This document shows positions 37,224-48,765 of a stretch of 64,000 bases of DNA, in pieces. Position 1 is the stretch's first letter; each line of letters starts with the position of its first letter. The stretch is taken from the NCBI RefSeq assembly GCF_020283565.1, contig NC_060059.1:5401501-5465500 (forward strand). The letters are read 5' to 3'. Origin of the DNA: Trifolium pratense. Taxonomy: Eukaryota; Streptophyta; Magnoliopsida; Fabales; Fabaceae. Position numbers and translations under genes: made by a program. The notes beneath the pieces are model-generated. The model did not search any database and had not been told where the DNA came from. It saw nothing but the letters and a program-made list of their open reading frames with translations.

Positions 37224-38150
37224 AGCTTAAAAGATCAATTCGTCCCTGTAAGTTCGGAAGTTTTTTATTTTCATCCATATATTTTTTTTTGTTTTAAAAT
37301 AGTTCCCAAATGTGGAAATCCATTTGGTTTTAGTACTTTAACGTTAAATGTAGTTACAAAAATAATGACGTGGCAATGTGTGATGTGGCAAACGAGAATG
37401 ATGTGTCAATAATGATGCTTTGCTTAGTCATCCACTTAGAGGGACCAAATCCAAAAATAAAATTGCAGAGAGGGATCAAAACCTAAAAAACGAAATTAAA
37501 CCCAAAAACATATTTTTCTTGTTTTTTCTCTAAACCCAAAAATGGACTCATATTCTTCTGAATCCAAAAATTTGTGTTGAATGTATTAAAACGATATTTT
37601 CTACTTCTTTCTTCTCCCCAACCTAAAATTTCATAAACTCTTTAACCAACAAAAAATTGAGTTTCCTGATACACCATTTATTTTGATTTAATCAAAAGAC
37701 CATATTAATCACCATTTTCAAAATTTGAAATGAATTTTTAATCAAACAACTTTATATATTGTAAAATTTGAGTTTCATTATATCCTCAAATTGGGTTCGG
37801 AGAAATATGAGTCAATTTATGAGTTTAGAGAAAAAATAAGAAAAATATGTTTTTGGGTTTAATTTCATTTTTTGGGTTTGGTCTCTCTCTGTAATTTTAT
37901 TTTTGGATTTGGTCATTCTAAGTGGATGATTGGGCAGCGTCATTGATACATCATCATCGTTTGCCACATCACACGTTGCCACGTCAGCCTCTGTTTGTCA
38001 CGTCATTATTTTTGAAACTACACTTAACATTAGGGACTAAAACCAAAAGCATTTACACATTCGGTGACTATTTTAAAACAAAAAAGATACATGGACGAAA
38101 ACCAAAAACTTGCAAACTTACAGAGACGAATTGATCATTTAAACCTAAGC
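37224..38150. mobile_element. Long foldback element, arms of about 340 bp
   Basis: Left arm 37224-37560 ('aagatcaattcgtccctgta', later 'aatgacgtggcaatgtg') is inverted in 37795-38150 ('cgttgccacgtca', 'cagagacgaattgatca'). The unpaired centre is about 230 bp and AT-rich. Total 927 bp, no coding function. Confidence 0.8.
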
Positions 38151-38594
38151 TCAATCTCTTTGAAAATTTGTGATATTTTTTGTAAATTGAATATTTGACT
38201 AAAAAGACATCGAATATTGCATATTCTGATTATCTTCACTCTATTTTTTTCTCATCTTTAATTATTTTAGTAAAACAAAGTCTTTATAAATAACAGTAAA
38301 ATTAATGCAGTCAAAACAAAATTAAATTTTAATAAAGAATCAATTGTCTTACATGTTACCAGTACTATGCATATGTATCGCAAAAATAAATCTCTATATT
38401 AACTAAGATATTGAGGTGGTTAATGAACTTTCTCTACGATGAATTGTTTAGAAAAATTTGAATTAATGAAATATTTTTTATCAAACTTTACTTACTTTGT
38501 TGTCGAATTTTGAATTATCGAAATATTTTATCTAGAAAATTAGAGGGTTAATAATAATAATAAAAAAAATTGATGTCATCTTGTTCATATAGTA

Positions 38595-39182
38595 TGTCTC
38601 TGTTTGGTAAGGCCAAATATTATTTTACGTTTTTTTTGGTAATAATTTTTTAAAAAAGGGCTTATAACTTATTTTATTAATTTCTCCGTCCAAATTTGAT
38701 TGACACAGTTGATTGTTTCACGCATATCGATACATAATTTTAACGATTAATATTTTTAATTGTATAATAGTAAAAATTATAAAATTTGATATTTTGAAAA
38801 TACTCATCGAAACGAATCAAACAACATCTTATATGCTAATATTTATTTTTGTTTGTTAGTAGAAAAATAAGGTCAAAACACACATGTGTAAATAGTGCAC
38901 AACAGTCGACTGTGTCAATCAAATTGGGACGGAGGGAGTAGCTTATAGCTTATTTTTTAAACGCCGCTCAAGTAGCTTATAACTTATTATTTTTTCTTCT
39001 AATTTTACCCATATCATCTTGCTTAAAAAAATTTAATATTAATTAAACATATCTTATTTTTGTCATTTCATACTTAAAAGATAGTTCAACCGCTAATTTT
39101 AACAAACATCACAAATTCAATCGGGTAACTTATTCGCTATAAGCTAAAATTAGCTATTTTTTAGTACCAAGCAAACAGAGCC
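38595..39182. mobile_element. hAT-like MITE interrupted by a Stowaway-like MITE
   Basis: Outer ends 'ctctgtttggtaaggcca' and the inverse near 39165-39182 ('taccaagcaaacagagcc'). Inside lies 'ctccgtccaaatttgattga' (from about 38681) to 'caatcaaattgggacggagg' (to about 38938), with the ctccgtcc/ggacggag ends and TA flank of Stowaway elements. So it is one insertion into another. The outer family has a relative at about 60550-60800. Confidence 0.65.
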
Positions 39183-39328
39183 TATTTCTTTCTTGTTATT
39201 AAGTTTTGTTGGGTAGTTATTAGATGCAAAAAATTTGACCTTTATATGAAAGACTGAAAACTGACACACAATACAAAATCGACTGCTTTGTCTCTCTTTG
39301 TATTCCATTTTTCATTTCAATCACTTTT

Positions 39329-39333
<5 letters not shown>

Positions 39334-39399
<66 letters not shown>
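39334..39399 (+). repeat. (CT)33 microsatellite in the promoter of the FORKED-like gene
   Basis: Sixty-six uninterrupted bases of alternating c and t, ending directly at the TATA box. Dinucleotide runs of this length are usually length-variable. GA/CT tracts near plant promoters can bind BPC-type factors (known of the class, not shown here). Confidence 0.97.
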
Positions 39400-39402
<3 letters not shown>

Positions 39403-39405
39403 AAA
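39399..39405 (+). promoter_or_regulatory. TATA box of the FORKED-like gene
   Basis: TATAAAA, 76 bp before the ATG at 39481 and sharing its first base with the end of the CT run. Confidence 0.7.
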
Positions 39406-39480
39406 CCACCCACTCCGTAGTCCACACTTTTTTCTCACACACACTCTGTTTCACTGTACTAATTCATCATCAAAACCCAA

Positions 39481-42400
39481 ATGGACAAAACCCAAACTAA
39501 TTCATGGAGACCCGACCCATTTCACACCACAATCTTCCGTCCACCAGAAACACCACGTGAACCAATGGAGTTCCTCTCTCGTTCATGGAGTCTATCAGCT
39601 CAAGAAATCTCCAAAGCTCTTTCCTCTTCTTCTTCACCATCTTCTTCAAAACCACTTAATCAAACCACAATACAAGAACACCTCACCGGTGAAACAACAG
39701 AAGACCCACCTTCCTTAAACCCATTTTCTTTTGCTTCTTCAGAAACTTCTCAGATGATAATGGAACGCATCATGTCACAATCTGTAAGAAAAAAAAATTG
39801 ACTTTTTTCTTTTTGTTTTTTCTCTTCTCTTAAAAAAAAAGTTGTTTTGGTTTTTAGCTTTGTCTTTTTCTTGTTATAAAAAAAAACATTTTTTGTTTTG
39901 CAGGAGGATGTTTCTGTTTCTCCAAGAACCTCAGGGAGACTCTCTCATAGTAGTGGTCCTTTAACCGATAGTTCTCCTGTTTCACCATCTGAAATCATCG
40001 ACGATATCAAGGTTTTTTTCTGTTTTGTTTTTTTTAACTTTACTTTTTCATTTGATACCTCCAATGTAAAACACTATTTGGGCCATTTAACTATTTGGTC
40101 CTGGTTTCGATTATTGGCCCGTGCCAATGGGAAAACCTTTGTTGGAGAGGTTAACCCTTTTTCAGATACCTCGAGAGATTAGTCTTTACTATTGCGCACG
40201 GAGATATTTGGGTTAGGAACAAATAACCCTTTAGTATTTATTTCAAACTAAATTAAATTATTAAAAAACAGTTTTTTGATGATTAATTATTAGTAAGCGT
40301 GTGGGATTAAAATTGTAATTTTGAGTTAGACCCTCTATTTTTAGACAACATAGTTTTTATTTTAATGTTAATTGTTTTGTTTGTTTTATGTATTGATTAG
40401 TTAACCTGGTCCCCACAATCTAACAGAAACATCGTCAAATTGGTTAGAGAGTACCACCCAAAAATTGTCCATCCAAATTTGTCTCTTTAGCTTTTTCTTT
40501 GCATTAATGGCTGAAGGGTATGCGGATGAAGGCCAATGCTACAATGAAATTTGGTTTTGTATTTTTTGAATTTTTTACAAACATGTTTAATGTTTCTTTG
40601 TTTTTGTTAAGAACAAGGAATAGATGGTACAATATATAACAACAAATGAATGTTGAATAAGGTTTTGAGATTGTTGTTGTGATTTGTTTCAACCTTAAAA
40701 TGGCTTTTATGCATTCTTCTTCTTCTATGCAGTATGGCCGTGCCAACCACGGCAGCTTGAGCATAAATGGTTATTTAAGACCTCCGAGCGGCGGCAAGAC
40801 GGTTGGGAGGTGGTTGAAGGATAGAAGGGAGAAGAAGAAAGAAGAAGCCAGGACCCATAATGCCGAGCTTCATGCCGCGGTTTCCGTGGCTGCTGTTGCG
40901 GCCGCTGTTGCTGCTATCGCTGCAGCCACCGCGGCATCATCCGGGTCTGGAAAAGATGAGCAGGCGGTGAAGACTGATTCGGCTGTGGCGTCTGCGGCCA
41001 CGTTGGTGGCAGCTCAATGTGTTGAAGCTGCTGAGGCTTTGGGGGCAGAAAGGGAACATCTTACCGCGGTGGTTAGCTCTGCCGTGAATGTTAGTTCTGC
41101 TGGTGATATCATGACTTTAACGGCTGCTGCTGCAACAGGTATATTTGATTGTTGTTTTATCATAATGAAATTTTAAAGAAACATTCTTTTTTGTGAAATT
41201 GTGAATTGGGTTTCGTTTTTGTTTGAAAAAGTTTATATGTTGATGTTTTTGGCGTTGGTGTTTTTGTAGCTTTGCGTGGTGCTGCAACATTGAAAGCGAG
41301 GACATTGAAGGAAGTTTGGAATATTGCTGCAGTGATTCCTGTGGAGAGAAATTTGGGGCATTCCGGTGGAAATGGTAACGGGGGTTCGAATAATACTTTC
41401 AGTGGTGAGCTTGTTCCCGAAGAGAATTTCTTGGATATCTGTAACAGAGAATTGCTAGCTAGAGGTTGCGAGCTTCTCAAGCGCACGCGCAAAGGTATAT
41501 TTCTTATGTATATTTGGTTCTGCCGTGACTAATATTTGTGACTTTGTAAAATTGATTTTATTGTTGATTGATATATCATTGGATAAGCCCACAGAAATTG
41601 ATTTTAAGTCTCACATAAACCTATTTTTGTTAACTTAAAATTGAATCCAAACATGCACTTAGATTTACCTTTCATGTGTTGTAAGATGTTATTTTGAATA
41701 TTTTCATTGCATAATTTGGAATGGTTTTATGTCGACAAGAATAATTTCCTTTCTCTTTTTCAGTCTTATGATGTTTGTGTTTGAAAAGTGATTTGATTCC
41801 TGAGTTTTTTGCAGGTGATCTTCACTGGAAAGTTGTATCTGTATATATAAACAGGATGAATCAAGTATGTCCTGTTCTCTTTTCTTTCATAATAGTTTAC
41901 TTTTGATTGTAGAGGATAATCAATAATCAATAATCTATAATCAATCACTTAATTATTTGAGCATCATTTAGTATTAATCACAATTTTAAATCTGATCATG
42001 AAAAAGTTGCTAAGTAGGGGTGCCTTTAGTATGATGAGATGAATGTATCAACTTACTTTAGTAATATCTTACAATATTTATATTAACACTTTGAAAATTC
42101 TTTTTGTGAAGGTTACTCTTAAAATGAAGAGTAGGCACGTTGCTGGGACCATAACAAAAAAGAAAAAGAGTGAGTTTTCAATAACTTTTGTCTTACTCTA
42201 TTACTATCTCTAATTATATAAAAACAGATTTGGAGGTGGGTCTTGTTTCATTTTGGGATTGTTGAAAAGCAAGATCAAAAGGATTTTTCTTTAATTCCAA
42301 CTTTTTTTTTTGTTTCGAATAGATGTGGTGATTGAATTGATCAGAGATATGCCTGCTTGGCCGGGACGTCACTTGCTTGAAGGAGGTGAGAATCGTCGCT

Positions 42401-42537
42401 ACTTTGGATTGAAAACACAAACGCGCGGCGTCGTTGAATTCGAGTGCATGAATCAAAGAGAACATGATGTGTGGACTCAAGGTATCTCTAATCTTTTATC
42501 CATTGCAGCCGAGAAGAACAACAGAAATAGGTTTTAA
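39481..42537 (+). CDS. VAN3-binding protein / FORKED-like (DUF828 plus PH-like domain)
   Basis: Seven exons join in frame to 454 residues: 39481-39783, 39904-40011, 40733-41138, 41270-41494, 41815-41864, 42112-42169 and 42323-42537. All introns have gt-ag ends. DUF828 covers roughly residues 25-345. Its start is [19 protein letters not shown]; it continues with [16 protein letters not shown], Ala-rich helices and [19 protein letters not shown]-like domain follows (about 348-445: [50 protein letters not shown]), with the typical Trp in the final helix ([12 protein letters not shown]). In Arabidopsis this family binds the ARF-GAP VAN3 at the trans-Golgi and affects PIN1 traffic and leaf-vein closure. 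The gene appears complete. Which member it is cannot be told here. Confidence 0.93.
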
Positions 42538-45500
42538 GGTTAAGGAGAAGAATTTTTTGCAATGGGAAGACATTTAAGGATCAATGGTGCCCTTAGCATT
42601 ATAGATCTTTTTGATACATGGTGGGGTTTATCGTTGTAAAAAGGGGGTGTAAGCTAAAAACTAAAGGCAAAAGTTATGCCAATTGGGGTTACTTTAATCT
42701 TGGAAAACATGCATTGGGGGGTATTTAGATGTATTTTTTGAACTTAAGTGCACCCAATGTGAACCATAGTTGTTATATTCTTTTCATCACATTGTTATGG
42801 AAAGAAAATGAGTATCTTGGACTAAGGAAATGGGTCAAAAAAGAATGGAGAAAGAATCATATTAGAGGGAAAGTATAATCTTAAGACAAAAATTCTCTTA
42901 TCCTATATGTGTTGTTTGTACATATGGGTTTTGAACCTTATAACAAAAGTGGTCAAAAGTCTTGATTTTTATGTGATTAATACTATAAAAAATTATGGGC
43001 TTTTGGCTCCTGGTTTGGATCTATGGAACTGTTGTTGCACATTGTGAGCCATCATTGTCTATTTCATGTGCTTTATCTTTAATCAAGTGCTTTGCACATA
43101 ATATTTTATCTAAAGAGCAGCAAAAATTAGACTATTGTGTATTATAGTATTGTTTAATTCTTAAATAATAAGCTGTCACACAAGATACAATAGAATATTT
43201 GAAGACAAATTTGGATTAAAAAAACATTATGGACCAAAACCAAACATTAAACAGGATTAATACCTGACAAACAATGAGTATGTCATTTTGGTTCTTGGTA
43301 TTATTTAATTGAAAGGATTAAAATACTTATTTACTCACCAAACAGAACTCTTCCTGGATGGCAAAGGGTATTTTTCTTTTGAGATGTAAACTGCAGTATA
43401 TAATCATTAACGATGTAAGGAAGGATTATCATATTTAACGGCTAAGATGGTGACTTGATTGATGTTGATTGAATACGAGCTATATATTTATATTGTTGTT
43501 TTAATCGAATTTATATCAATTAACTAATTATTTCAATCGTAAAAATGTGGATTATTAACCTCTACAAAACATGAGGTGGGAGTGTGTCAACTTGAATTGA
43601 CCTAACAACGTGAACCTTGGGTGAGGTGCCGTGCACTAGCGAGCAACTTCCTTCCCTAAAACAAAAAAAGAAAGAATGCCATTGTCATTATCATGCGCGC
43701 AGCTAATCTTGATAGGAGCCCGAGCTAAGAGAATGGAGCAAACAAACTCGACGTCACAAAACCAATGATAGATCGCTCAAAGTGACGGAGTTTTGAATAT
43801 TTTCAAGTATTGGTCCATGGCGAACCATGTCAACATTAGAATTTTGCGTTTTCAATACTTTAAAATGAAAACAAAACGCAAAAGGCCTTAAAACTTTTTA
43901 ATAAAGATTTAAAATCATTTTAACAATTGTAAGATGATATACTCAATCATTTATATTGTCTTCACTTTGATAATTGCAAGATGATGTGCTCAATCATGCG
44001 TGGAAGTTTATGGTTCAATTTGTTTGTTTTGCAAATAATAGTACTGTCCATTAACCACGCTACCATGACAAGACAAAAAATCTCTTTTGTTATTATTATA
44101 CAGTTTAAATAGCATTATTTTGGAAGAAATATCAACATTATTTATATAGTTCAAGGTTATTTTGGTTCTATTAAGTAATATGAAAAGTTATGAACGAAAA
44201 TGGGTATATTGTTGACTTTTCTACATACAGCTATGGATTATATATAACATATATTATGTTTCTCCAAATATGTTCTAGTACGTCTCAAAACAATTATAGA
44301 TGACCTTGATCTCAATTTTAATGGCTTCCGATAAACTCCCGCATTTTAGGGGGTGGGTTGAGAAAATGACATAAAAAAAGGATTGCAAGTGTTTTTCACC
44401 CGCTATAGTGTTGCTCACAACAAGTATGATATATTAGAATATCGACTATCAGAATATATCTTTCGATGAGATTGAAGGATTCTGAACAACACGGAAAGAA
44501 AAAGAGACTTTATCAAAAAAAAAAAATCCTACTATGAGAATTAATTTGTTACACATTTAAGACCCATGGGCAAACCTGTTGGCCCACATTTTGTAAAGGA
44601 ATATAATGGGCTAGAAACTTATTTCGTTGTTTTGTGATTCATTCATGTCTTCATCCTTTCTATCCAAAAATATGAGAATAATCATTGGTGTAATACCTTC
44701 AAAACCTATACATCACTCAACTCATCAGTTACATCTTTATGTATACGGTTTACTACATATCAAATGTTTTCCATAAGTCTATGTATGTACAATTGATAAA
44801 GAATATGGATTGTCACTTTCTTTGATGACTTTCGACCCTACCACTCGTGTAGTAAAAGTTGATTAGGACTTAACAATAGATTACTCTTATATATGTATTG
44901 GGTCCCCATTGATAATTGCAATGACATTCATTTGAAATCGAATGGTTTGTTGAGAAAAAATGTGATCATTAGTTAGTTTGAAAGAAATAATGCATGATGA
45001 TGAGAGAGAATAGATTTATCTAGTGCCATAATTCAATCAATTGGTATGTAGTGGGAAAACTCGGGCATAAGAGAGAGCTTAATCATTTTGGACGTGTGCC
45101 CTTTTCATTTATTTATTTACATATCTCAAATGAGACTACATATAATGAAGTGAACTTATAAAAAAGCAAACAAAGATTATTATAGCTTAAGTTTAAAAGC
45201 CATCAGAAAAATGTCTCCTAATAGTAATTCAATTGATAACTACTAGAGATATTATTACTTGAGCTAGAGTTTAAATTCTGCATTTTCCACTTTGTCATAC
45301 TACTTGTATGTGACTCTAGCCATTAAACTAATAGACCCAAAAAAAGGCACTAGGAAATAAGTCTACCACATGTTTTTGTATCTTTCTTGGAGATTCTCCA
45401 ATCTCTTGAAAGAGTAAAAATTAAGACATTTTCTCTCGCTCTTCTAGATCGACTATTATGTTCCGTGATAACAAAAATGCTATTCAAATTTCACACAACT

Positions 45501-45598
45501 TAGTTTTTATTAATTCATCGAACACATTAAAATTGATTGTTACCTCACTTATAAGTCATCGTTTAGCATGACACCATTACTTAGTTAAATGTATAAAG
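42538..45598. other. Intergenic, no gene seen
   Basis: The first ~300 bases are probably the 3' untranslated part of the FORKED-like transcript. 43925-44000 contains a 47-bp near-duplication ('aattgtaagatgatatactc'). The remainder is AT-rich with no domain or element ends. Confidence 0.45.
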
Positions 45599-46705
45599 GG
45601 TAAATGATCATTTACCCCCCCGGAAAATAAGCAAATTTTCGTTTACCCCCCTATGCAGATTTTTTTTCTATTTACCCCCTGCAAAAAATAGATTCACTCA
45701 TTTTGCCCCCTGTGTGTACAGCAGGACATGTGAACGTGCAAATCTGCTGACATGGCTTGTACACGTGGAAAAAAACATTTATATTTATTTTTAAATTCCA
45801 CGTCAGATAATATTTTTTTTTAAAAAAAAATTCCTACAAAATTAATAAAACGAATTTTTTTTCCAAAATTAAAAGAAAATCCTATAAATAAATTTTTTTC
45901 CCTACAAAATTTTAAAAAAATCCTACAAATAGTTTTTTTTCGTACAAAATTATTATTTTTTTCCTAAAATAAAAAAACGAATTTTCATATTTTTCTCCCA
46001 AATAAAGTTTATTTTCAAAATAAAGATTTTAAAAATTTATTTTCAAATCTTTTTGATATAAAAAAAACAGAATCTTCGTCAGTTTGCTTCTACCGTCGTG
46101 ATCATATTCGTCGTCGTCTTCTTCAATCACCGGAATCATCTTCTACTTCGTTATTGTCTTCTGCTTCCTTCTATTTTTCTATTTCTAGGGCAAATGATTT
46201 TGGTATAAGAGGAAAACACGAATAAAACTTCTTTTTCTATTTTTTTTAATTCAAAGAGATTAACAAAAAAAATAATGTTTTTGTTTTTAAAAAATAAAGA
46301 TCATGTTTTTTTAAATTCAAAAAGATTTGAAAATAAATCTTTAAAATTTTTATTTTGAAAATAAACTTTATTTTGGAGTAAATATTTATTTTGGGAGCAA
46401 AATAAGAAAATTCATTTTTTTTGTTGGAAATTTTTTTAAATTCTTTGTAGGAAAAAAAAATTATATTTTTTGCAGGAATTTTTTTTAAAAATTTTGTAGG
46501 AAAAAAAATTTATTTGTAGGATTTTTTTGGGAAAAAAAAAATAAAATCCATTTTTTTATTTTGTAGGAATTTTTTTTTTTAAAAAAATATTATCTGACGT
46601 GGAATTTAAAAAATAAATATTAATTATTTTTTCCACGTGTACAAGCCATGTCAGCAGATTTGCACGTTCACATGTCCTGCTGTACACACGGGGGGCAAAA
46701 ATTCA
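45599..46705. mobile_element. Long foldback element, one arm truncated
   Basis: Left arm includes 'ccctgtgtgtacagcagga', 'ctgacatggcttgtacacgt' and 'attccacgtcagataat'. Each recurs inverted at 46580-46700. The middle is AT-rich around a unique part at 46080-46200 ('cttctaccgtcgtgatc'). The left arm extends about 100 bp further ('ggtaaatgatcatttacccc') with no partner on the right, so the right terminus is lost. Confidence 0.75.
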
Positions 46706-46839
46706 CGAGGCTATCTTATTCGATTGATATTTAAAGGCACAAACAAATATATGTAGGATACATCCATAATTGTATATAACTACTAGGATGTTTTTTGTAA
46801 TTTCATATTTTTGGGGGATGAGTTTTTTATTTCTTTCAT

Positions 46840-46977
46840 CTCCAGTTTAATATGGTTCGGGAATCAGTTCTAGTATCGAGTGGTTCCAGCCCCCTCCTGA
46901 TTGTATTTGCGGGGATTAAACTGTGGTCATCCCTACCAAGTTCAGCGTCAATCACCACTGAACCAACTAACGATTGG
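46840..46977 (-). mobile_element. Probable SINE or SINE-like repeat
   Basis: Minus strand 'ttagttggttcagtggtgat' looks like box A; 'accacagtttaatccccgc' sits where box B would be but is degraded. A related worn copy lies at about 30950-31050. The LINE at 46992 sits directly beside its 5' end. Confidence 0.5.
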
Positions 46978-46991
46978 TACTGTAGTTAGCT

Positions 46992-47633
46992 GTTTTTTTT
47001 ATAATAAAGGGGAGCAAAGTCCGAAAAAGAGAAAAGCTACACCGCAAATAATCTAGGAGTAGTTTCGATCCAAAGTGTAGTCCCCCTTATATATGCTAAT
47101 AATAAAGGACTAATTTGACTAGGACACTGATCAAAAAACATAATGTTTCGATCCAAAGAGCAATTGTAGTTAGCTAACGCATTTGCGCACTTATTTGCCT
47201 CCCTGCAAGCATGGGACACAATAACCTCCCAATCTAAATCCAATAATCTTAGTATATTTTTAACCAAAGTCTTACCACTAAGACTTCTTACCCAACCTCT
47301 CTCAATAGCTTGAGCAACTACAAGAGAATCAACATTCAAATTAACAAATCTGTGACTCATTCTTCTAGCATATCTCAACCCTCCCAACACACCCCAAAGT
47401 TCTGCAACACATGCACTACAATTTTCAACATATTTTGCAAAACCATCCAGCCATTGATCGTCACTTCCGCGAATCAAACCACAACACCCAGCACAACCAC
47501 CAACTTTACGAGCACCATCCGTGTTCAGCTTCACTCTACCATCAATCGGTGGCTTCCAACAAATCAAACGAGTCTCCCACCCTCTCCCCATGATTGACCT
47601 GTTAATTACATTTACTGCATAATAATCATTTGA
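46992..47633 (-). mobile_element. 5'-truncated LINE with 14-bp target-site duplication
   Basis: The minus strand ends in a poly(A) (t-run from 46993). Perfect 'tactgtagttagct' flanks lie at 46978-46991 and 47634-47647. The internal sequence is the RNase H end of a LINE open reading frame 2. 642 bp, a classic incomplete reverse-transcription product. Confidence 0.93.
47037..47633 (-). pseudogene. LINE ORF2 C-terminal RNase H domain (RVT_3 type)
   Basis: The frame is open from the truncation point (DYYAVNVINRS precedes MGRGWETR), so the first Met is internal and not a true start. Counting from that Met, RNase H residues are visible: D25 (LNTDGA), E64 (CVAELWGVLGG) and D88 (LNVDSL). The HxCREANxxA motif is present, but the fourth acidic residue is Asn (N137, CANALA instead of CADALA), so the domain is probably inactive. 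There is no stop or frameshift before the natural end (RLFAV), which implies a fairly recent insertion. It lacks endonuclease and reverse transcriptase and cannot move by itself. Confidence 0.9.
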
Positions 47634-47927
47634 TACTGTAGTTAGCTATTTGTTTCTTCCTCTTCTTTGGAGATTGCAGACTTGTTCACATAAATGCATT
47701 TCATTAAACTTTTTTAATTCCTTATCGATAAATTATCATGCTTTATTGTGAGTTTGAAAGGAGATATTAAACGATATATAAGTAATGGAATTTTTATTAT
47801 AATAATTGGATAATATGTAGGGTATTGATCTCATTTAATTTAAACAAATTTTATTTTAGAGATGATTTTTTATAAGTCTATGAATTCACGTTTCGGTTAT
47901 GAAGCCCATCTCTCGTATTAAACTTTT

Positions 47928-48756
47928 GATGATTTCTCTTCCGACCCTAGCCATTCTTTTATACCCCTAAAATCCAATTTTGCTCTTCTAAATTGGGAAA
48001 AATTGGAACATGAAAATTCGGTTTATACAAACCGAAACATATGACACTCGGGTTTTAGAAACCGAATAACCTTAGCAGAAAAAAGCTTCTCCCCCTTTCA
48101 TCTTTCTCATCCAAAAAGCATCTTCAATTCGCGTTCATGGTTGTTTCTTCAATTCGTGTTCATGGCTTCTTTAATTCACTTTGTTTCTCGTGCTGTTTCT
48201 TTCACCACCGTGTGAAACCGAGAATCGTTCCAACTCACAATCACAATCACAAAAACTCACGCTCAACTGAGAAACGTTCGAACCACCGCCGCGATTCTGC
48301 TGATTTTCACTACGACGCTCTTAGTTACTATATTGATGCAGGAAGAGAAGTAATACATGGCAAAATGTAAACTTCGGTTTGTAGAAAGTGAAAAATACAA
48401 ACTTCGGTTTTTAAAAACCGAAATATTTAAACATGGATACTTAATAATCAGTTTCATGATTTTGGTCTATTTTTCCTTGCTCTTGCAGCCTCATATAGCG
48501 TTCATGAGCTCTCTGTTTCTCTATCTCCTCTCTGCAAACAAGAGAAATATGCAGACAATTCAAACTCATAAAACATCTCTGTTTCTCTATTAGCCTCATA
48601 AATCATATTGATGGGAGCAATTCAAACTTCGATTTTTAAAAACCAAAATATTTAAACGACGAAAAAAAAATTGGTTCGCAAAAACCGAAGTAACCCAAGG
48701 GCAAAAAGTCAATTTGGGGGGTAAAAAAAAAGGCAGGGGTCGGAAGAGAAATCATC
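47928..48756. mobile_element. Pack-MULE-like element with 9-bp target-site duplication
   Basis: Inverted ends: left 'gatgatttctcttccgaccc', right the inverse 'gggtcggaagagaaatcatc' (one spacing difference further in). Perfect 9-bp duplications 'taaactttt' lie at 47919-47927 and 48757-48765. The ends resemble those of the 235-bp element at 21239. The 829-bp body contains non-repeat sequence with an exon-like frame (48137-48360) and repeated aacttcggttt/aaaccgaa motifs. No transposase. A Mutator-like element carrying host sequence is a Pack-MULE. Confidence 0.9.
48137..48370 (+). pseudogene. Gene fragment captured in the Pack-MULE
   Basis: An open frame with ATG reads MVVSSIRVHGFFNSLCFSCC, later VKPRIVPTHNHNHKNS and RRDSADFHYDALSYYIDAG. 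The 'DFHYDxLSY' motif resembles a short motif I associate with uncharacterised small plant proteins that end their first exon this way (recalled, not verified). The final codons run into element sequence. Whether it is transcribed is unknown. Confidence 0.45.
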
Positions 48757-48765
48757 TAAACTTTT

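Noticed and set aside
39220..39500. Arg-Glu and Ser-Leu repeat proteins on both strands
   Set aside because: Translations of the CT microsatellite.
41117..41492. Minus-strand frames across 41.1-41.5 kb
   Set aside because: Antisense of FORKED-like exons 3-4; no recognisable product.
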